This document shows, piece after piece, positions 30,882 through 38,968 of a DNA stretch of 46,378 bases. The DNA is from Patescibacteria group bacterium (lineage in GTDB: Bacteria; Patescibacteriota; Patescibacteriia; Patescibacteriales; WJLG01). The notes beneath the pieces were generated by a model. It had not been told where the DNA came from and did not search any database. It was given only the letters and a program-made list of their open reading frames with translations. Position 1 is the stretch's first letter, and every line of letters starts with the position of its first letter. The stretch is taken from positions 1 through 46,378 of the forward strand of contig JAQTUZ010000011.1 of the NCBI GenBank assembly GCA_028707065.1, read 5' to 3'. A program made the translations under genes and the position numbers.

Positions 30882-31256
30882 ATGGGAGTTTTCATTCCGG
30901 AGCACCGTACGGTCGAGCAAGTTCTCAAGCTAATCAGCGAAAAGGGACTTGACATGGTCGTTGAACTTAACGGTGGCGGGAAAGCAGATGTCCGGCCCGG
31001 CTTTCAAATCAAAGACGGAGCGGTTATCGGCCGCTCGACAGGGGTCAATGTCGTCAGCATCCCGATCAGAAATATTCACGCCATTCTCAAAATCGACGGC
31101 AAGAACGTTCTGGGACGGGAATTGCCCCTGTCGAAGAAACATGTTTCTTGCTACCCCGGCGCCAAGGGTCATGCTGAGTCGCCCCTGGCCAATCCGCCAT
31201 CAGCGTCAGAGATCGCCGAGGGTGTTGCAACCAGACCGGATGTTTCTTCGATCTAA
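30882..31256 (+). CDS. Small unknown protein
   Basis: A 124-aa protein with a perfect AAGGAGGT ribosome site. The N-terminal helix (VEQVLKLISEKGLD) is followed by a beta-rich part (GGGKADVRPGF, VVSIPIRNIHAILKIDG). The last 40 residues (PGAKGHAESPLANPPSASE...) look unstructured, and their DNA contains a partial inverted repeat (CCAAGGGTCATGC...GCCCCTGGCC), perhaps repeat-derived. No family recognised. A strong terminator follows. Confidence 0.65.
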   Translation: MGVFIPEHRTVEQVLKLISEKGLDMVVELNGGGKADVRPGFQIKDGAVIGRSTGVNVVSIPIRNIHAILKIDGKNVLGRELPLSKKHVSCYPGAKGHAESPLANPPSASEIAEGVATRPDVSSI

Positions 31257-31277
31257 ATTTACAACAAGAACACAAAA

Positions 31278-31303
31278 GCCAGCAAAATAGCTGGCCTTTT
31301 TTT
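31278..31303 (+). terminator. Strong terminator
   Basis: GCCAGC-AAAATA-GCTGGC followed by seven Ts. Confidence 0.9.
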
Positions 31304-31352
31304 ATTTATTATCTCTTCTCTGGCCGCGCCGCGCGTCCGCGGGCAGGCTTTC

Positions 31353-32723
31353 TTATTTCTTATTTGATCTAAGATATTTTCTGCCTTTCAATTCTTCCGG
31401 AAAATATTCCTGCCCGGTCGAATCCTCCAATGGCGTATATTTATAATCTTTGCCATAATTTAAATCTTTCATCAATTTAGTCGGCGCGTTGCGGATGGCC
31501 AGCGGCACTTGCAGGTTGCCCAGCTCGGTCGCGTCTTTTTCCGCCTGCCCATAAGCCAGATAAGCATCAATACTTTTCGGCGATTTGGCCAGATAAATTA
31601 CCAATTGCGCCAAGTGAACTTTGCATTCGGGCAAGCCGAGATTTTTGCAGGCGTCCCAAACCGAAGTCGCGAGCATCAGGGCGCTGTTGTTGGCCAAGCC
31701 GACATCTTCCGAAGCGAACCTGATTAAGCGGCGGGCAATATAAATCGGATCCTCGCCGGCCACCAGCATCCGCGCCAGCCAGTACAAGGCCGCATCCGCA
31801 TCGCCGCCTCTTAAAGATTTATGCAAAGCGGAAATAATATTGTAATGCTCCTCGCCGGTTTTATCATATAAGAGATTTGGATGAGCGATTACTTCCTTGA
31901 CGAGTTCGTCAGTGATTTCATTTAACACACCCCCCACTTCGTTCTGCTCCGCAGAACTTCGCGGGGCAAGCCGTCCGCGCGGCGCGGCCACCCCTCTTTT
32001 TAGAGGGGATTTTTTGTGATCTCCTTTTTCGGAAAAGTCCCCTCTTGAGAGGGGTGCCGAGCCCGGCGAGGCGGGGTGTGTTATCACTTTCGAGCAAGCT
32101 TCCAAAATATTTAGACCGGTCCGGGCATCGCCGTTGGATAAATGGGCGAGCAAAGCCAGCGTATCATCGGAAATTTTTACTTTTAATTCTTTCGCGCCAT
32201 GCTTGATTATTTTTTTTAATTCTTCTTCGGTTAATCTTTCCAAAACCACGACCTTGGTGCGCGAAAGCAAAGCTGAGTTAACGGCAAAGCTGGGATTTTC
32301 CGTAGTGGCGCCGATCAAAGTTAAAGTCCCGCGCTCGACATGGGGCAAGAGCGCGTCCTGCTGGGCCTTGTTCCAGCGATGGATCTCGTCGATGAACAAG
32401 ATCGTTTTTTGCCCCAGCCGTTTATTTTCTTCGGCGCGCTTGATCACTTCTTTAAGTTCGCTTTTCCCCGACTCGACGGCGGAGAATTCAATAAAATCCG
32501 CGCCGGTCTTATTGGCGATGATCGCGGCTAAAGTGGTTTTGCCTGATCCGGGCGGACCCCAAAAAATTAGCGACGGCACTTCATCGGCTTCGATGGCTTT
32601 ATATAAAAAGCTTCCCGGCTTGATAATCTTTTCCTGGCCGACAAAACCGCCTAAATCCTTGGGTCTTAAGCGGGCGGCCAAGGGCATGCCGGCGTAAATT
32701 GGTTGATTGGTTTTCTTCATCAT
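31353..32723 (-). CDS. rarA: Replication-associated AAA ATPase RarA (MgsA)
   Basis: RarA acts at stalled replication forks. Walker A (FWGPPGSGKTTLAA), Walker B (ILFIDEIHRWNKAQQDALLPHVE, read in parts), sensor 1 (GATTENPSF) and the C-terminal tetramer part (HYNIISALHKS, DADAALYWLARML, RNAPTKLM) are all present. The start is placed at ATG 32723, because the frame's earlier TTG has no support. About 53 residues (about 214-267) between the GDARTGLNILE helix and the DELVKEVI segment are translated from two inverted CCCCTC/GAGGGG cassettes (31924-32082). Without them the protein would have normal length. Confidence 0.95.
   Translation of the reverse strand: MMKKTNQPIYAGMPLAARLRPKDLGGFVGQEKIIKPGSFLYKAIEADEVPSLIFWGPPGSGKTTLAAIIANKTGADFIEFSAVESGKSELKEVIKRAEENKRLGQKTILFIDEIHRWNKAQQDALLPHVERGTLTLIGATTENPSFAVNSALLSRTKVVVLERLTEEELKKIIKHGAKELKVKISDDTLALLAHLSNGDARTGLNILEACSKVITHPASPGSAPLSRGDFSEKGDHKKSPLKRGVAAPRGRLAPRSSAEQNEVGGVLNEITDELVKEVIAHPNLLYDKTGEEHYNIISALHKSLRGGDADAALYWLARMLVAGEDPIYIARRLIRFASEDVGLANNSALMLATSVWDACKNLGLPECKVHLAQLVIYLAKSPKSIDAYLAYGQAEKDATELGNLQVPLAIRNAPTKLMKDLNYGKDYKYTPLEDSTGQEYFPEELKGRKYLRSNKK
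31924..32082. repeat. Two inverted repeat cassettes inserted in frame in rarA
   Basis: The left cassette (31924-32008) carries an extra inner palindrome (GTTCTGCTCCGCAGAAC). The right one (32038-32082) has the same arms as the der insert. They face each other across about 30 bp. Together they add 53 codons with no stop. Confidence 0.85.
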
Positions 32724-32773
32724 ATTTACCAAATTTTATCACTCGGCCGGACGTTTAGCAACCGGATAATTGC

Positions 32774-32802
32774 TTGACAAAAATATATTATTCAGATAAT
32801 CT
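32774..32802 (+). promoter_or_regulatory. Consensus promoter of the xylose-isomerase-like gene
   Basis: TTGACA (32774-32779), 17-nt spacer, TAATCT (32797-32802), about 90 nt before the start codon. Confidence 0.75.
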
Positions 32803-32890
32803 AATCTATTCTTTGTCCTTTCGCAAAAAACCGCTTAAGAATTTAGGCGTGGTTTATATACACACATTTAACCAAGTGAGGAGGTGTCTA

Positions 32891-34177
32891 ATGGCACGAC
32901 GCAGGAAATTGTCGGTAGGATTGTGGACGGTAGGGTACAAGGGCGTGGATCCTTTTGGCGGACCGATACTTGATAAAAGTTCGGTCATCGAGAATCTGAA
33001 CATTCTCATCGTAGCCAAAAAGGCGGGGTGGATCGATTATTTCTCGCCGCACGATGACGATATCGTCACCTGGGATCCCAATAATCCCAATGACTATCTT
33101 GACGAAAAAAGCGCGGTCCGCAAAGAATTGGCGGAAATCAAAGCGATCCTGGTCAAGGGAAAACTGCCGGTAAATATGATGACCTGCTCGCTGCATGGCC
33201 ATCCGATCTTCGCCAACGGCGGCTTCACCAATCCCAATCCGGTTGTCCGGATGATGGCTGTGAAAAAAGCGATGCGGGCGGCCTGGATCGGCAATTATCT
33301 CGGCGCGACCCAGGTTACTTACTGGGTGGCCAGAGACGGTTTTGAATCGCCGGTAATGATCAGCCCGGATAACGGCGATCCTTATACCTGGCTCAAAGAA
33401 GCCCTGGATACTATTTCTTCTTCCTGCCAGCAGAATAACTATTCCATCATACGGGGCACGATCGAACCGAAGGCCAACGAACCGCGCGGTTTCTCTTTTC
33501 TGCCGCTCGTCGGTTCGGCTCTGGCTTTCATCAGCAAGCTGGACAATCCGGCTTTCTGGGGAGTCAATCCGGAAATTCCGCAGCATTCGGCCATGGTTTG
33601 CGCCAGTCCCTTTCTGGAAATCCAGCAGGCGGTCTGGGCGGAAAAATTATTCTTCCTCCATGTCGGCGGACAGATTTCAGGACAGTTCGACAATGACTTT
33701 CCCCTGTTCTTCGGCCCGGACAATTGCAAGGTGATGGTCCATATTTTCCGTTTCCTCGAAGAAAGCGGCTGGGAGGGAATCGTGGAATTCGATTGTCATG
33801 CCCTACGCTCTGATCTGGCGGCCGGAAAAGAAAACTATCGCGAAATCATGCTGCAGTTCCTGGCCTACAACGCCAGAATGTATCGGATGATCGAGCAAAT
33901 CCTGGTGCCCAGAATTCTGGCTAATGTAAAACTGAGCGAAGCCGTCTTAAGACTGAGCAGGCCGGAATATCTGGGGAGGGAATTAACCAGACAGTATGAA
34001 GACATCCTTTCTTCCGCTCCCGGCACGGAAAAAACGGAACTGATACTTAACCAGCGTCTTCCGGTGAAAGAAATTCTCATGAACCGGCAGAATGTTCTGG
34101 CCGCGGAAGAACAGTTCAACCTCTCTCTTTACGGAGTCACCGAAGAAATGCTCGACATGGTCATGGCGAACGAATAA
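32891..34177 (+). CDS. Xylose isomerase-like protein
   Basis: Starts at ATG 32891 with AGGAGGTG 6 nt upstream; the frame is open further back, but that stretch contains the promoter. The 428-aa product follows class I (actinobacterial-type) xylose isomerase along its length: GLWTVGYKGVDPFG, PHDDD (H54, D57), HPIFANGGFTNPNP, IEPKANEPRG (E192, K194), GVNPEIPQH (E228, H232), QFDNDF (D267, D269) and EFDCHA (D301). Most metal and catalytic residues are kept. Two positions differ: H257 where LFHIDLNGQ has a metal-binding Asp, and H102 where the sugar-pocket Phe of NLFTHP would be. It is most likely a TIM-barrel aldose-ketose isomerase with altered specificity. Confidence 0.85.
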   Translation: MARRRKLSVGLWTVGYKGVDPFGGPILDKSSVIENLNILIVAKKAGWIDYFSPHDDDIVTWDPNNPNDYLDEKSAVRKELAEIKAILVKGKLPVNMMTCSLHGHPIFANGGFTNPNPVVRMMAVKKAMRAAWIGNYLGATQVTYWVARDGFESPVMISPDNGDPYTWLKEALDTISSSCQQNNYSIIRGTIEPKANEPRGFSFLPLVGSALAFISKLDNPAFWGVNPEIPQHSAMVCASPFLEIQQAVWAEKLFFLHVGGQISGQFDNDFPLFFGPDNCKVMVHIFRFLEESGWEGIVEFDCHALRSDLAAGKENYREIMLQFLAYNARMYRMIEQILVPRILANVKLSEAVLRLSRPEYLGRELTRQYEDILSSAPGTEKTELILNQRLPVKEILMNRQNVLAAEEQFNLSLYGVTEEMLDMVMANE

Positions 34178-34200
34178 ACCTTATCGGAGAAAGAGACGAT

Positions 34201-34231
34201 AAAGCCCGGAGAATTCTCCCCGGGCTTTTTT
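34201..34231 (+). terminator. Terminator of the xylose-isomerase-like gene
   Basis: AAAGCCCGG-AGAATTCTC-CCCGGGCTTTTTT. Confidence 0.9.
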
Positions 34232-34286
34232 ATTTTTTTTGAAACAAAAAAACGGCTTTTCGAAAAACCGTTAAATATTTTTGCTT

Positions 34287-34580
34287 TTAATCATCCCGAG
34301 GCTGATCCGCCTTGGGCGGATTTTTCACTTTTAACTTTCTACTTTTTACTTTTGTGGCCCGTCCCGTATGATAACTTAACACCCGCCAAAGGATATGCGC
34401 CACATAGCCGGCGATAAAACCGCCCAGCATATCCAGGGCGGCCAGGGAATTAAGATGAATGCCGAAAAGCGGGACAATCCACCCAAAAATATGCCAGCCT
34501 TTCAAAAATAAAACCAACCCGGCAAAAGCGCCCAGATAACTCCCCGCCATTTTTAGCGGATTGACAGTATCTTTATCCAT
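34287..34580 (-). CDS. Small membrane protein, unknown
   Basis: The 97-aa protein has two hydrophobic segments (about 12-40 and 45-68). Its C-terminal 25 residues (KVKSRKLKVKNPPKADQPRDD) are translated from an AAAAGTAGAAAGTT word repeat and a CCGCC/GGCGG palindrome, so the original end was probably overwritten. No family recognised. Confidence 0.6.
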   Translation of the reverse strand: MDKDTVNPLKMAGSYLGAFAGLVLFLKGWHIFGWIVPLFGIHLNSLAALDMLGGFIAGYVAHILWRVLSYHTGRATKVKSRKLKVKNPPKADQPRDD

Positions 34581-34620
34581 AAATTTAATTGTCTTTAATG
34601 CTTCATCGCATCAAAAAATT

Positions 34621-34819
34621 AATTAATTTCCTTGCAGCGCGCATTGGAAAATTTTGGACCAGACGCGCAGCGTGGAAACCGTGCAAAATTTCACTGTTTG
34701 AGCGAGCGTCCAGCGAGCGAGTTTGAAATTTTGCTAGGTTTCATAGCGGAGCGTCCCAAAATTTGTCCAGCGCGCGATTTTTTGTGCCACTTTTTTCTAA
34801 AAAAAGTGGCAAAGATGTT
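34621..34819 (+). repeat. Mosaic dispersed repeat, copy B with one nested cassette
   Basis: Same core as 211-355. At the position after GACGCGCAGCGT it carries GGAAACCGTG ... CTAGGTTTCATAGCGGAGCGT, enclosing the palindrome CAAAATTTCA/TTGAAATTTTG. It ends with the GCCACTTTTTT hairpin, 8 bp before the folC stop. Confidence 0.8.
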
Positions 34820-34826
34820 GATAATA

Positions 34827-36269
34827 TTATATCATCTTCCTCTTTTCCAATATATATTCTTCCGGAAACCATTCGCCGCGCAATTCGCCGGCCAGAAAAA
34901 AAGAACCGGTGACTAAAATCAAATCATCTTTGGCTGCCGACCTTTTGGCCGCGGCCAGCGCCTCGTGCGGATCAACAAAAACGCTAATTTTTTTCTTGCT
35001 CAATTTTCTGGAAATTTGGCTCATTTTACCTAAAAATTGAGTTTTCCTGTTTTCATGCAAAAATCTGGTCAAATAAATCCTATCGGCAAGCGGCACGATC
35101 TCCCGTAAAATTCCTTCGGCATCTTTATTTTTAGACAAGCCGATCACCAGATGCAATTTTCGGTAGAAAAACTTGCTGATGAATTCAGCGGTGGTTTTCA
35201 TTTTATCGACATTATGCGCTCCATCCAAAATAACTTTTGCCTGCCGCGATATTTTTTTTCCTTGTCGGGCCTCGCCCGCCGCAGCCTTAGCGAAGGCGGG
35301 CTTGTCCACCGCAGCCTTAGCGAAGGCGGGCATTTCTTCCAGGCGGCAAGGAACGAAAACAGCGGCAATTCCTTTTTTAAACGCGCGGAGATCGGCGCCG
35401 ACAATTTTTTTTACCGCCGCAAAGGCCAAAACCGCGTTAGCCGCCTGATGCTCGCCGACCAATTTGGTTTTAAATTTTTCACCTTCATATTCGAACTCGA
35501 CGCCCGACAAATCGTTGGCGATGATTTTATAATCGCCGTTGATCCGCCGGAACGGAACTTTCTTAGTTCGGCAAATATTCTGAAAAATCCGACAGATCCG
35601 CGGATCGCGTTCAGCGGTAAAAAATTTTCCTCCCGGCTTAATGATGCCGGCCTTGTCCCGGGCGATTTTCTCCCTGGTCTTGCCCAAAACATCGGTATGA
35701 TCCAAACCGACATTGGTGATGATTTGCACGGCGGATTTTTTTATCGCGTTAGTCGCGTCGAATGAGCCGCCGATACCCGCCTCCAAAACAACATAATCGC
35801 ATTTATTATTTTTAAAATAAACCAAAGCCGCGGCCAGCATAGTTTCAAAAAACGACGGACAGCCATAGGGGCTGATCGCGGCGCAATGTGAAAGAAACGG
35901 CTTAAGCCGTTCGATAATTTCCAGGAGCTCCCGCGCCGAAATCAGTTTATTCCCCAAATGGATCCGTTCAGTAACAGAAGAAAGGTGCGGAGAAACGAAA
36001 GCGCCGACTTTAAATCCGGCCGCGGCGAGAATCGAGGAAACAAGCAGAGTCGTGGAAGTTTTTCCCGAAGTGCCGGTGAGGTGGATAAAACGCAAATTCC
36101 GATCAGGGTTGCCTAAAAGCTTGAGTAAAAAACGCAAGCGCTTGATAAAAAATCTCCTTTTATCCTTGCGGCGCCGGCCGCGGTTTTTAGCTAAAAAAGA
36201 TATCGGACCGGGAATATTGACCAATGATTCTAAAAATTTTTTGGCAGCAATGAATTTGGCGTTTTTCAT
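34827..36269 (-). CDS. folC: Folylpolyglutamate synthase / dihydrofolate synthase
   Basis: FolC is a Mur-ligase-type enzyme that adds glutamate to folates. P-loop TGTSGKTSTT (about 66-75), then SPHLSSVTERI, LEAGIGGSFDATN, NVGLDHTDVLG (with the conserved His) and DKAGIIKPG are standard; VILDGAHN opens the C-terminal domain. At 480 aa it is longer than the usual 420-440. About 20 residues come from two tandem PAFAKA elements (residues about 313-332) placed between the central and C-terminal domains. The N-terminus is very basic. Gene ends just after mosaic repeat copy B. Confidence 0.92.
   Translation of the reverse strand: MKNAKFIAAKKFLESLVNIPGPISFLAKNRGRRRKDKRRFFIKRLRFLLKLLGNPDRNLRFIHLTGTSGKTSTTLLVSSILAAAGFKVGAFVSPHLSSVTERIHLGNKLISARELLEIIERLKPFLSHCAAISPYGCPSFFETMLAAALVYFKNNKCDYVVLEAGIGGSFDATNAIKKSAVQIITNVGLDHTDVLGKTREKIARDKAGIIKPGGKFFTAERDPRICRIFQNICRTKKVPFRRINGDYKIIANDLSGVEFEYEGEKFKTKLVGEHQAANAVLAFAAVKKIVGADLRAFKKGIAAVFVPCRLEEMPAFAKAAVDKPAFAKAAAGEARQGKKISRQAKVILDGAHNVDKMKTTAEFISKFFYRKLHLVIGLSKNKDAEGILREIVPLADRIYLTRFLHENRKTQFLGKMSQISRKLSKKKISVFVDPHEALAAAKRSAAKDDLILVTGSFFLAGELRGEWFPEEYILEKRKMI
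35274..35331. repeat. Two tandem PAFAKA palindromes in frame in folC
   Basis: GCCCGCCGCAGCCTTAGCGA is followed by AGGCGGGC, then a second copy. Minus-strand translation gives PAFAKAAVDKPAFAKAAAG, the same peptide as at the C-terminus of the DUF3566-like protein. Confidence 0.88.
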
Positions 36270-36337
36270 TTTCAGCTAATTTAAAAAAATAGATATGTGA
36301 TTATTTTGAGGGCGGCGCCTTCGCGAGAGCGAGACCG

Positions 36338-36456
36338 ATCGCGCCGGCATTTTTTCGCCTCCGATTTTAAGCGCCAGCCGCAATCATCAGTTTAAGCCAT
36401 AACCGAACTTTTGTGAAGTTGGAAAAAATTAAAATATTTTCCCGGCCGGCGCGATC
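36338..36456. repeat. 12-bp perfect GC-rich inverted repeat
   Basis: GATCGCGCCGGC (36338-36349) and its exact reverse complement (36445-36456) enclose about 95 nt. The rest of the folC-GH130 intergenic region (36270-36643) holds nothing else except the promoter below. Confidence 0.7.
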
Positions 36457-36569
36457 CAAATCCGTTTTATTTTTTAATGGTGATAAACGGCTGATTCGCC
36501 AAATTTATGGCTAAAAATAATAAAATTTACCATTTTTAGCTGTGCACTTTTTTTCCACACCGCAAAAAC

Positions 36570-36598
36570 TTTAACATCCCGAGTTTTTGTGTTATAAT
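36570..36598 (+). promoter_or_regulatory. Promoter of the first GH130-type gene
   Basis: TTTAAC (36570-36575), 17-nt spacer, TATAAT (36593-36598). Confidence 0.65.
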
Positions 36599-36643
36599 TT
36601 ACGTTGTAACAAAACTCACAATAATGAATAAGTAAATAATCTT

Positions 36644-38500
36644 ATGAGGAGGATAAGAAATCTTTTTTTGTCGAGCGACGGTAAAATTGTTTCGCTTTTT
36701 TATTCGCACGGTTCAGGCGCCCAACAAGTTCACAAATTGGCGGAAAGCGCGGACACTCTGACTTTTACCCCGACGGCAAAAAAATTATCGATTGACGGCG
36801 AAAAGATCGATAAGTGCCATAATTTTCGCCTCAGCAAATTGGGCAACAAACATCTGCTTTCCTATGAAAAAGGCGGAAGATTTTTTAGCGCCGTTTCTGA
36901 CGCGCTAAATCACTGGAAAACGGTCACGGCCTTGAATGGAATCAAAGCCGTCGGCACGGTTGTGCCTGATTTTTATTATGACGAGGACCGGGTGATGTAT
37001 CTTGGGGAAAAGAAAAGCATGAAGATCGCCTATTCGGTTGATTTGAAAAAATGGCGTCTGGCGAAAATCGAATTATTAAAGACTCGGCCGGGAAAATTCG
37101 ACGCGCTAGCGGTCGTGCCGGCCGCGGTGTTTGTCCGCGACGAAGGCCTGGCTTTGGTTTATTACGCCGAGGACAAGCAAAAAAGATTTTCCTTAGGCAT
37201 AGCTTTTTTCAACAAGGATAATCCCGAACAACTTATTTGGCGCTCCGACCTGCCGCTTTGGACGCAAGACGACAAGGAGAAAATTGATCCGATCTCGATC
37301 GTCGAATGGAAAGGCAGTTTGGTCTTTTATTACGAAGATTCCAAAGGCCAGCTGATTTCCGTTTTCTTGCCCGCCGTTTGGTATGGGAAAAACGCCAACC
37401 CGTCCCTGGCCAAAAAACTTCTCAAAAAATCGAAAACCAATCCTCTGTTCGGGCCCCGGGCCGAAAAATCTTGGGAGTCGGTGGCCGCCTTTAACCCGAC
37501 CGCTTTCCAGCATGACGGCAAGATTTATCTGCTCTATCGCGCCATCGGCGACGACAATATTTCCGTGATCGGCTTGGCCACTTCGACTGACGGCATTCAC
37601 ATCGATGAACGCCTCGACGAGCCGATTTATATGCCCCGAGCCGGCTTTGAGGGAACTTCGGGCAATATCGATTTCCAGACCGCGGCGCGCTATTCTTCCG
37701 GCGGCGGCTGGGGCGGCTGCGAGGATCCGAAAGTCGTCAAGATCGGCGACCGGGTTTATATCGTTTATGTCGCTTTCAACGGCTATCCGGAAACCAATAT
37801 CGCTTTAAGTTCGATCGCCTTAAAAGATTTTCTTAACCGCAAATGGACGGCTTGGAAAAGACCGGTCTTGATCACTTCGCTTGATCTGAACACCAAAAAT
37901 CCGGCGATCATCAAGGAATATCTGGAAGATCGCCCCTGGGTGCGGAATATCGGCATTGGCGCCAAAAACCCGGCCATCTTGCCGGAAAAGATCAGGGGCA
38001 AATACGTGATCTTCCATCGCATCTGGCCGAATATCGTCATTGATTATGTTGATGATCTGGATTTTGACGGCAAAAAATTTCTCAAGGGCCAACACATCAT
38101 TCCCGCCCGGCCCAATACCTGGGACAGCCACCGGATCGGCATTGGCGGCTCGCCCTTGAAAATCAAAGAGGGCTGGTTGGTATTCTATAACGCGATCGAT
38201 CGGCGCGACATGAGCAAATACAAGATCGGCGCGATGATCTTAAAACACGACGAGCCGGAAAAAGTGCTTTATCGCACCACGCTTCCGGTGCTTGAGCCGG
38301 AAGAAGATTATGAAAATAGAGGGCACAAATACGGCGTGGTTTTCGCCGGCGGCTCCGCCATCAAAGACGGCCAGCTCTTCCTTTATTATGGCGGTTCGGA
38401 CAAATATGCCTGCGTCGCCACCGCCCCGCTCAATAAGTTCGTCAAACAGCTGATCGAAGGCGAAGCGCCGAAGATGAAGAAGGTAAAATTGGATCACTAA
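36644..38500 (+). CDS. GH130-type beta-propeller protein with extra N-terminal propeller
   Basis: The C-terminal half (about 260-610) has GH130 features: AAFNPTAFQHDGKIYLLYRAIG, GGCEDPKVVKIGDRVYIVYVAF (with the EDP acid of GH130), NPAILPEKIRGKYVIFHR, RIGIGGSPLKIKEGWLVFYNA and GHKYGVVFAGGSAI. These enzymes phosphorolyse beta-mannosides. The first 250 residues look like a second, degenerate propeller. ATG 36644 is followed at once by AGGAGG as codons 2 and 3, so a ribosome site inside the frame is possible and a later start (TTG 36668) cannot be excluded. At 618 aa it is about twice a normal GH130. A relative lies 470 bp downstream. Confidence 0.75.
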   Translation: MRRIRNLFLSSDGKIVSLFYSHGSGAQQVHKLAESADTLTFTPTAKKLSIDGEKIDKCHNFRLSKLGNKHLLSYEKGGRFFSAVSDALNHWKTVTALNGIKAVGTVVPDFYYDEDRVMYLGEKKSMKIAYSVDLKKWRLAKIELLKTRPGKFDALAVVPAAVFVRDEGLALVYYAEDKQKRFSLGIAFFNKDNPEQLIWRSDLPLWTQDDKEKIDPISIVEWKGSLVFYYEDSKGQLISVFLPAVWYGKNANPSLAKKLLKKSKTNPLFGPRAEKSWESVAAFNPTAFQHDGKIYLLYRAIGDDNISVIGLATSTDGIHIDERLDEPIYMPRAGFEGTSGNIDFQTAARYSSGGGWGGCEDPKVVKIGDRVYIVYVAFNGYPETNIALSSIALKDFLNRKWTAWKRPVLITSLDLNTKNPAIIKEYLEDRPWVRNIGIGAKNPAILPEKIRGKYVIFHRIWPNIVIDYVDDLDFDGKKFLKGQHIIPARPNTWDSHRIGIGGSPLKIKEGWLVFYNAIDRRDMSKYKIGAMILKHDEPEKVLYRTTLPVLEPEEDYENRGHKYGVVFAGGSAIKDGQLFLYYGGSDKYACVATAPLNKFVKQLIEGEAPKMKKVKLDH

Positions 38501-38515
38501 TAACAAAAGCTTTAG

Positions 38516-38591
38516 ATCATAGAGCAAAGATCAAAGAACAAGAAACAACTTTATATTTTTTTGCTCTTTGTTCTTTGCTCTATGATTTTTT
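38516..38591. repeat. AGAGCAAAGAACA word hairpin
   Basis: ATCATAGAGCAAAGATC... is paired with ...TTCTTTGCTCTATGAT, followed by a T-run. It may also terminate the upstream gene. Confidence 0.7.
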
Positions 38592-38634
38592 TTAGCAGCA
38601 GCAATGGAAGTTTTTATCGTCGTTAAATTTTAAA

Positions 38635-38946
38635 AATAAATGGTATTCAACCGCAGGGCAGGCACTCGCACCCATCTTTTCTAAAAGGTATCCTCGCCGC
38701 AAGCGTCTGCCAGCCGGCGGAGAGATCTTTATCATCGCTCGCTCGGAAATAATCCCCCGCAAAATGCGGGGATTATTTCGCTCGCTTCGCTTGATAACCA
38801 ATCTTATCGGCGCTCGCTCGGAAATAATCCCCCGCAAAATGCGGGGATTATTTCGCTCGCTTCGCTTGATAACCAATCTTATCGGCGCTCGCTCGGAAAT
38901 AATCCCCCGCAAAATGCGGGGATTATTTCGCTCGCTTCGCTTGATA
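38635..38946 (+). repeat. Left arm of a long inverted repeat, with three 75-bp hairpin units
   Basis: The outer part (ATGGTATTCAACCGCAGGGC, CACCCATCTTTTCTAAAAGG) matches the reverse complement of 41130-41223. Then a 75-bp unit repeats three times (starts 38736, 38811, 38886; the last is cut short). Each contains AAATAATCCC/GGGATTATTT around a short GC loop and the words CGCTCGCTCGG, CGCTCGCTTCGC. The repeats are identical, with no variable spacers, so it is not a CRISPR array. Confidence 0.88.
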
Positions 38947-38968
38947 ATAAATTTTAATATTTTATCTT

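Noticed and set aside
32774-32890. Upstream start for the xylose-isomerase-like gene
   Set aside because: The TTG start would be the -35 box of the promoter; a strong ribosome site supports ATG 32891.
38736-38946. CRISPR array
   Set aside because: The 75-bp units are identical throughout, with no variable spacers, and no cas gene is present.
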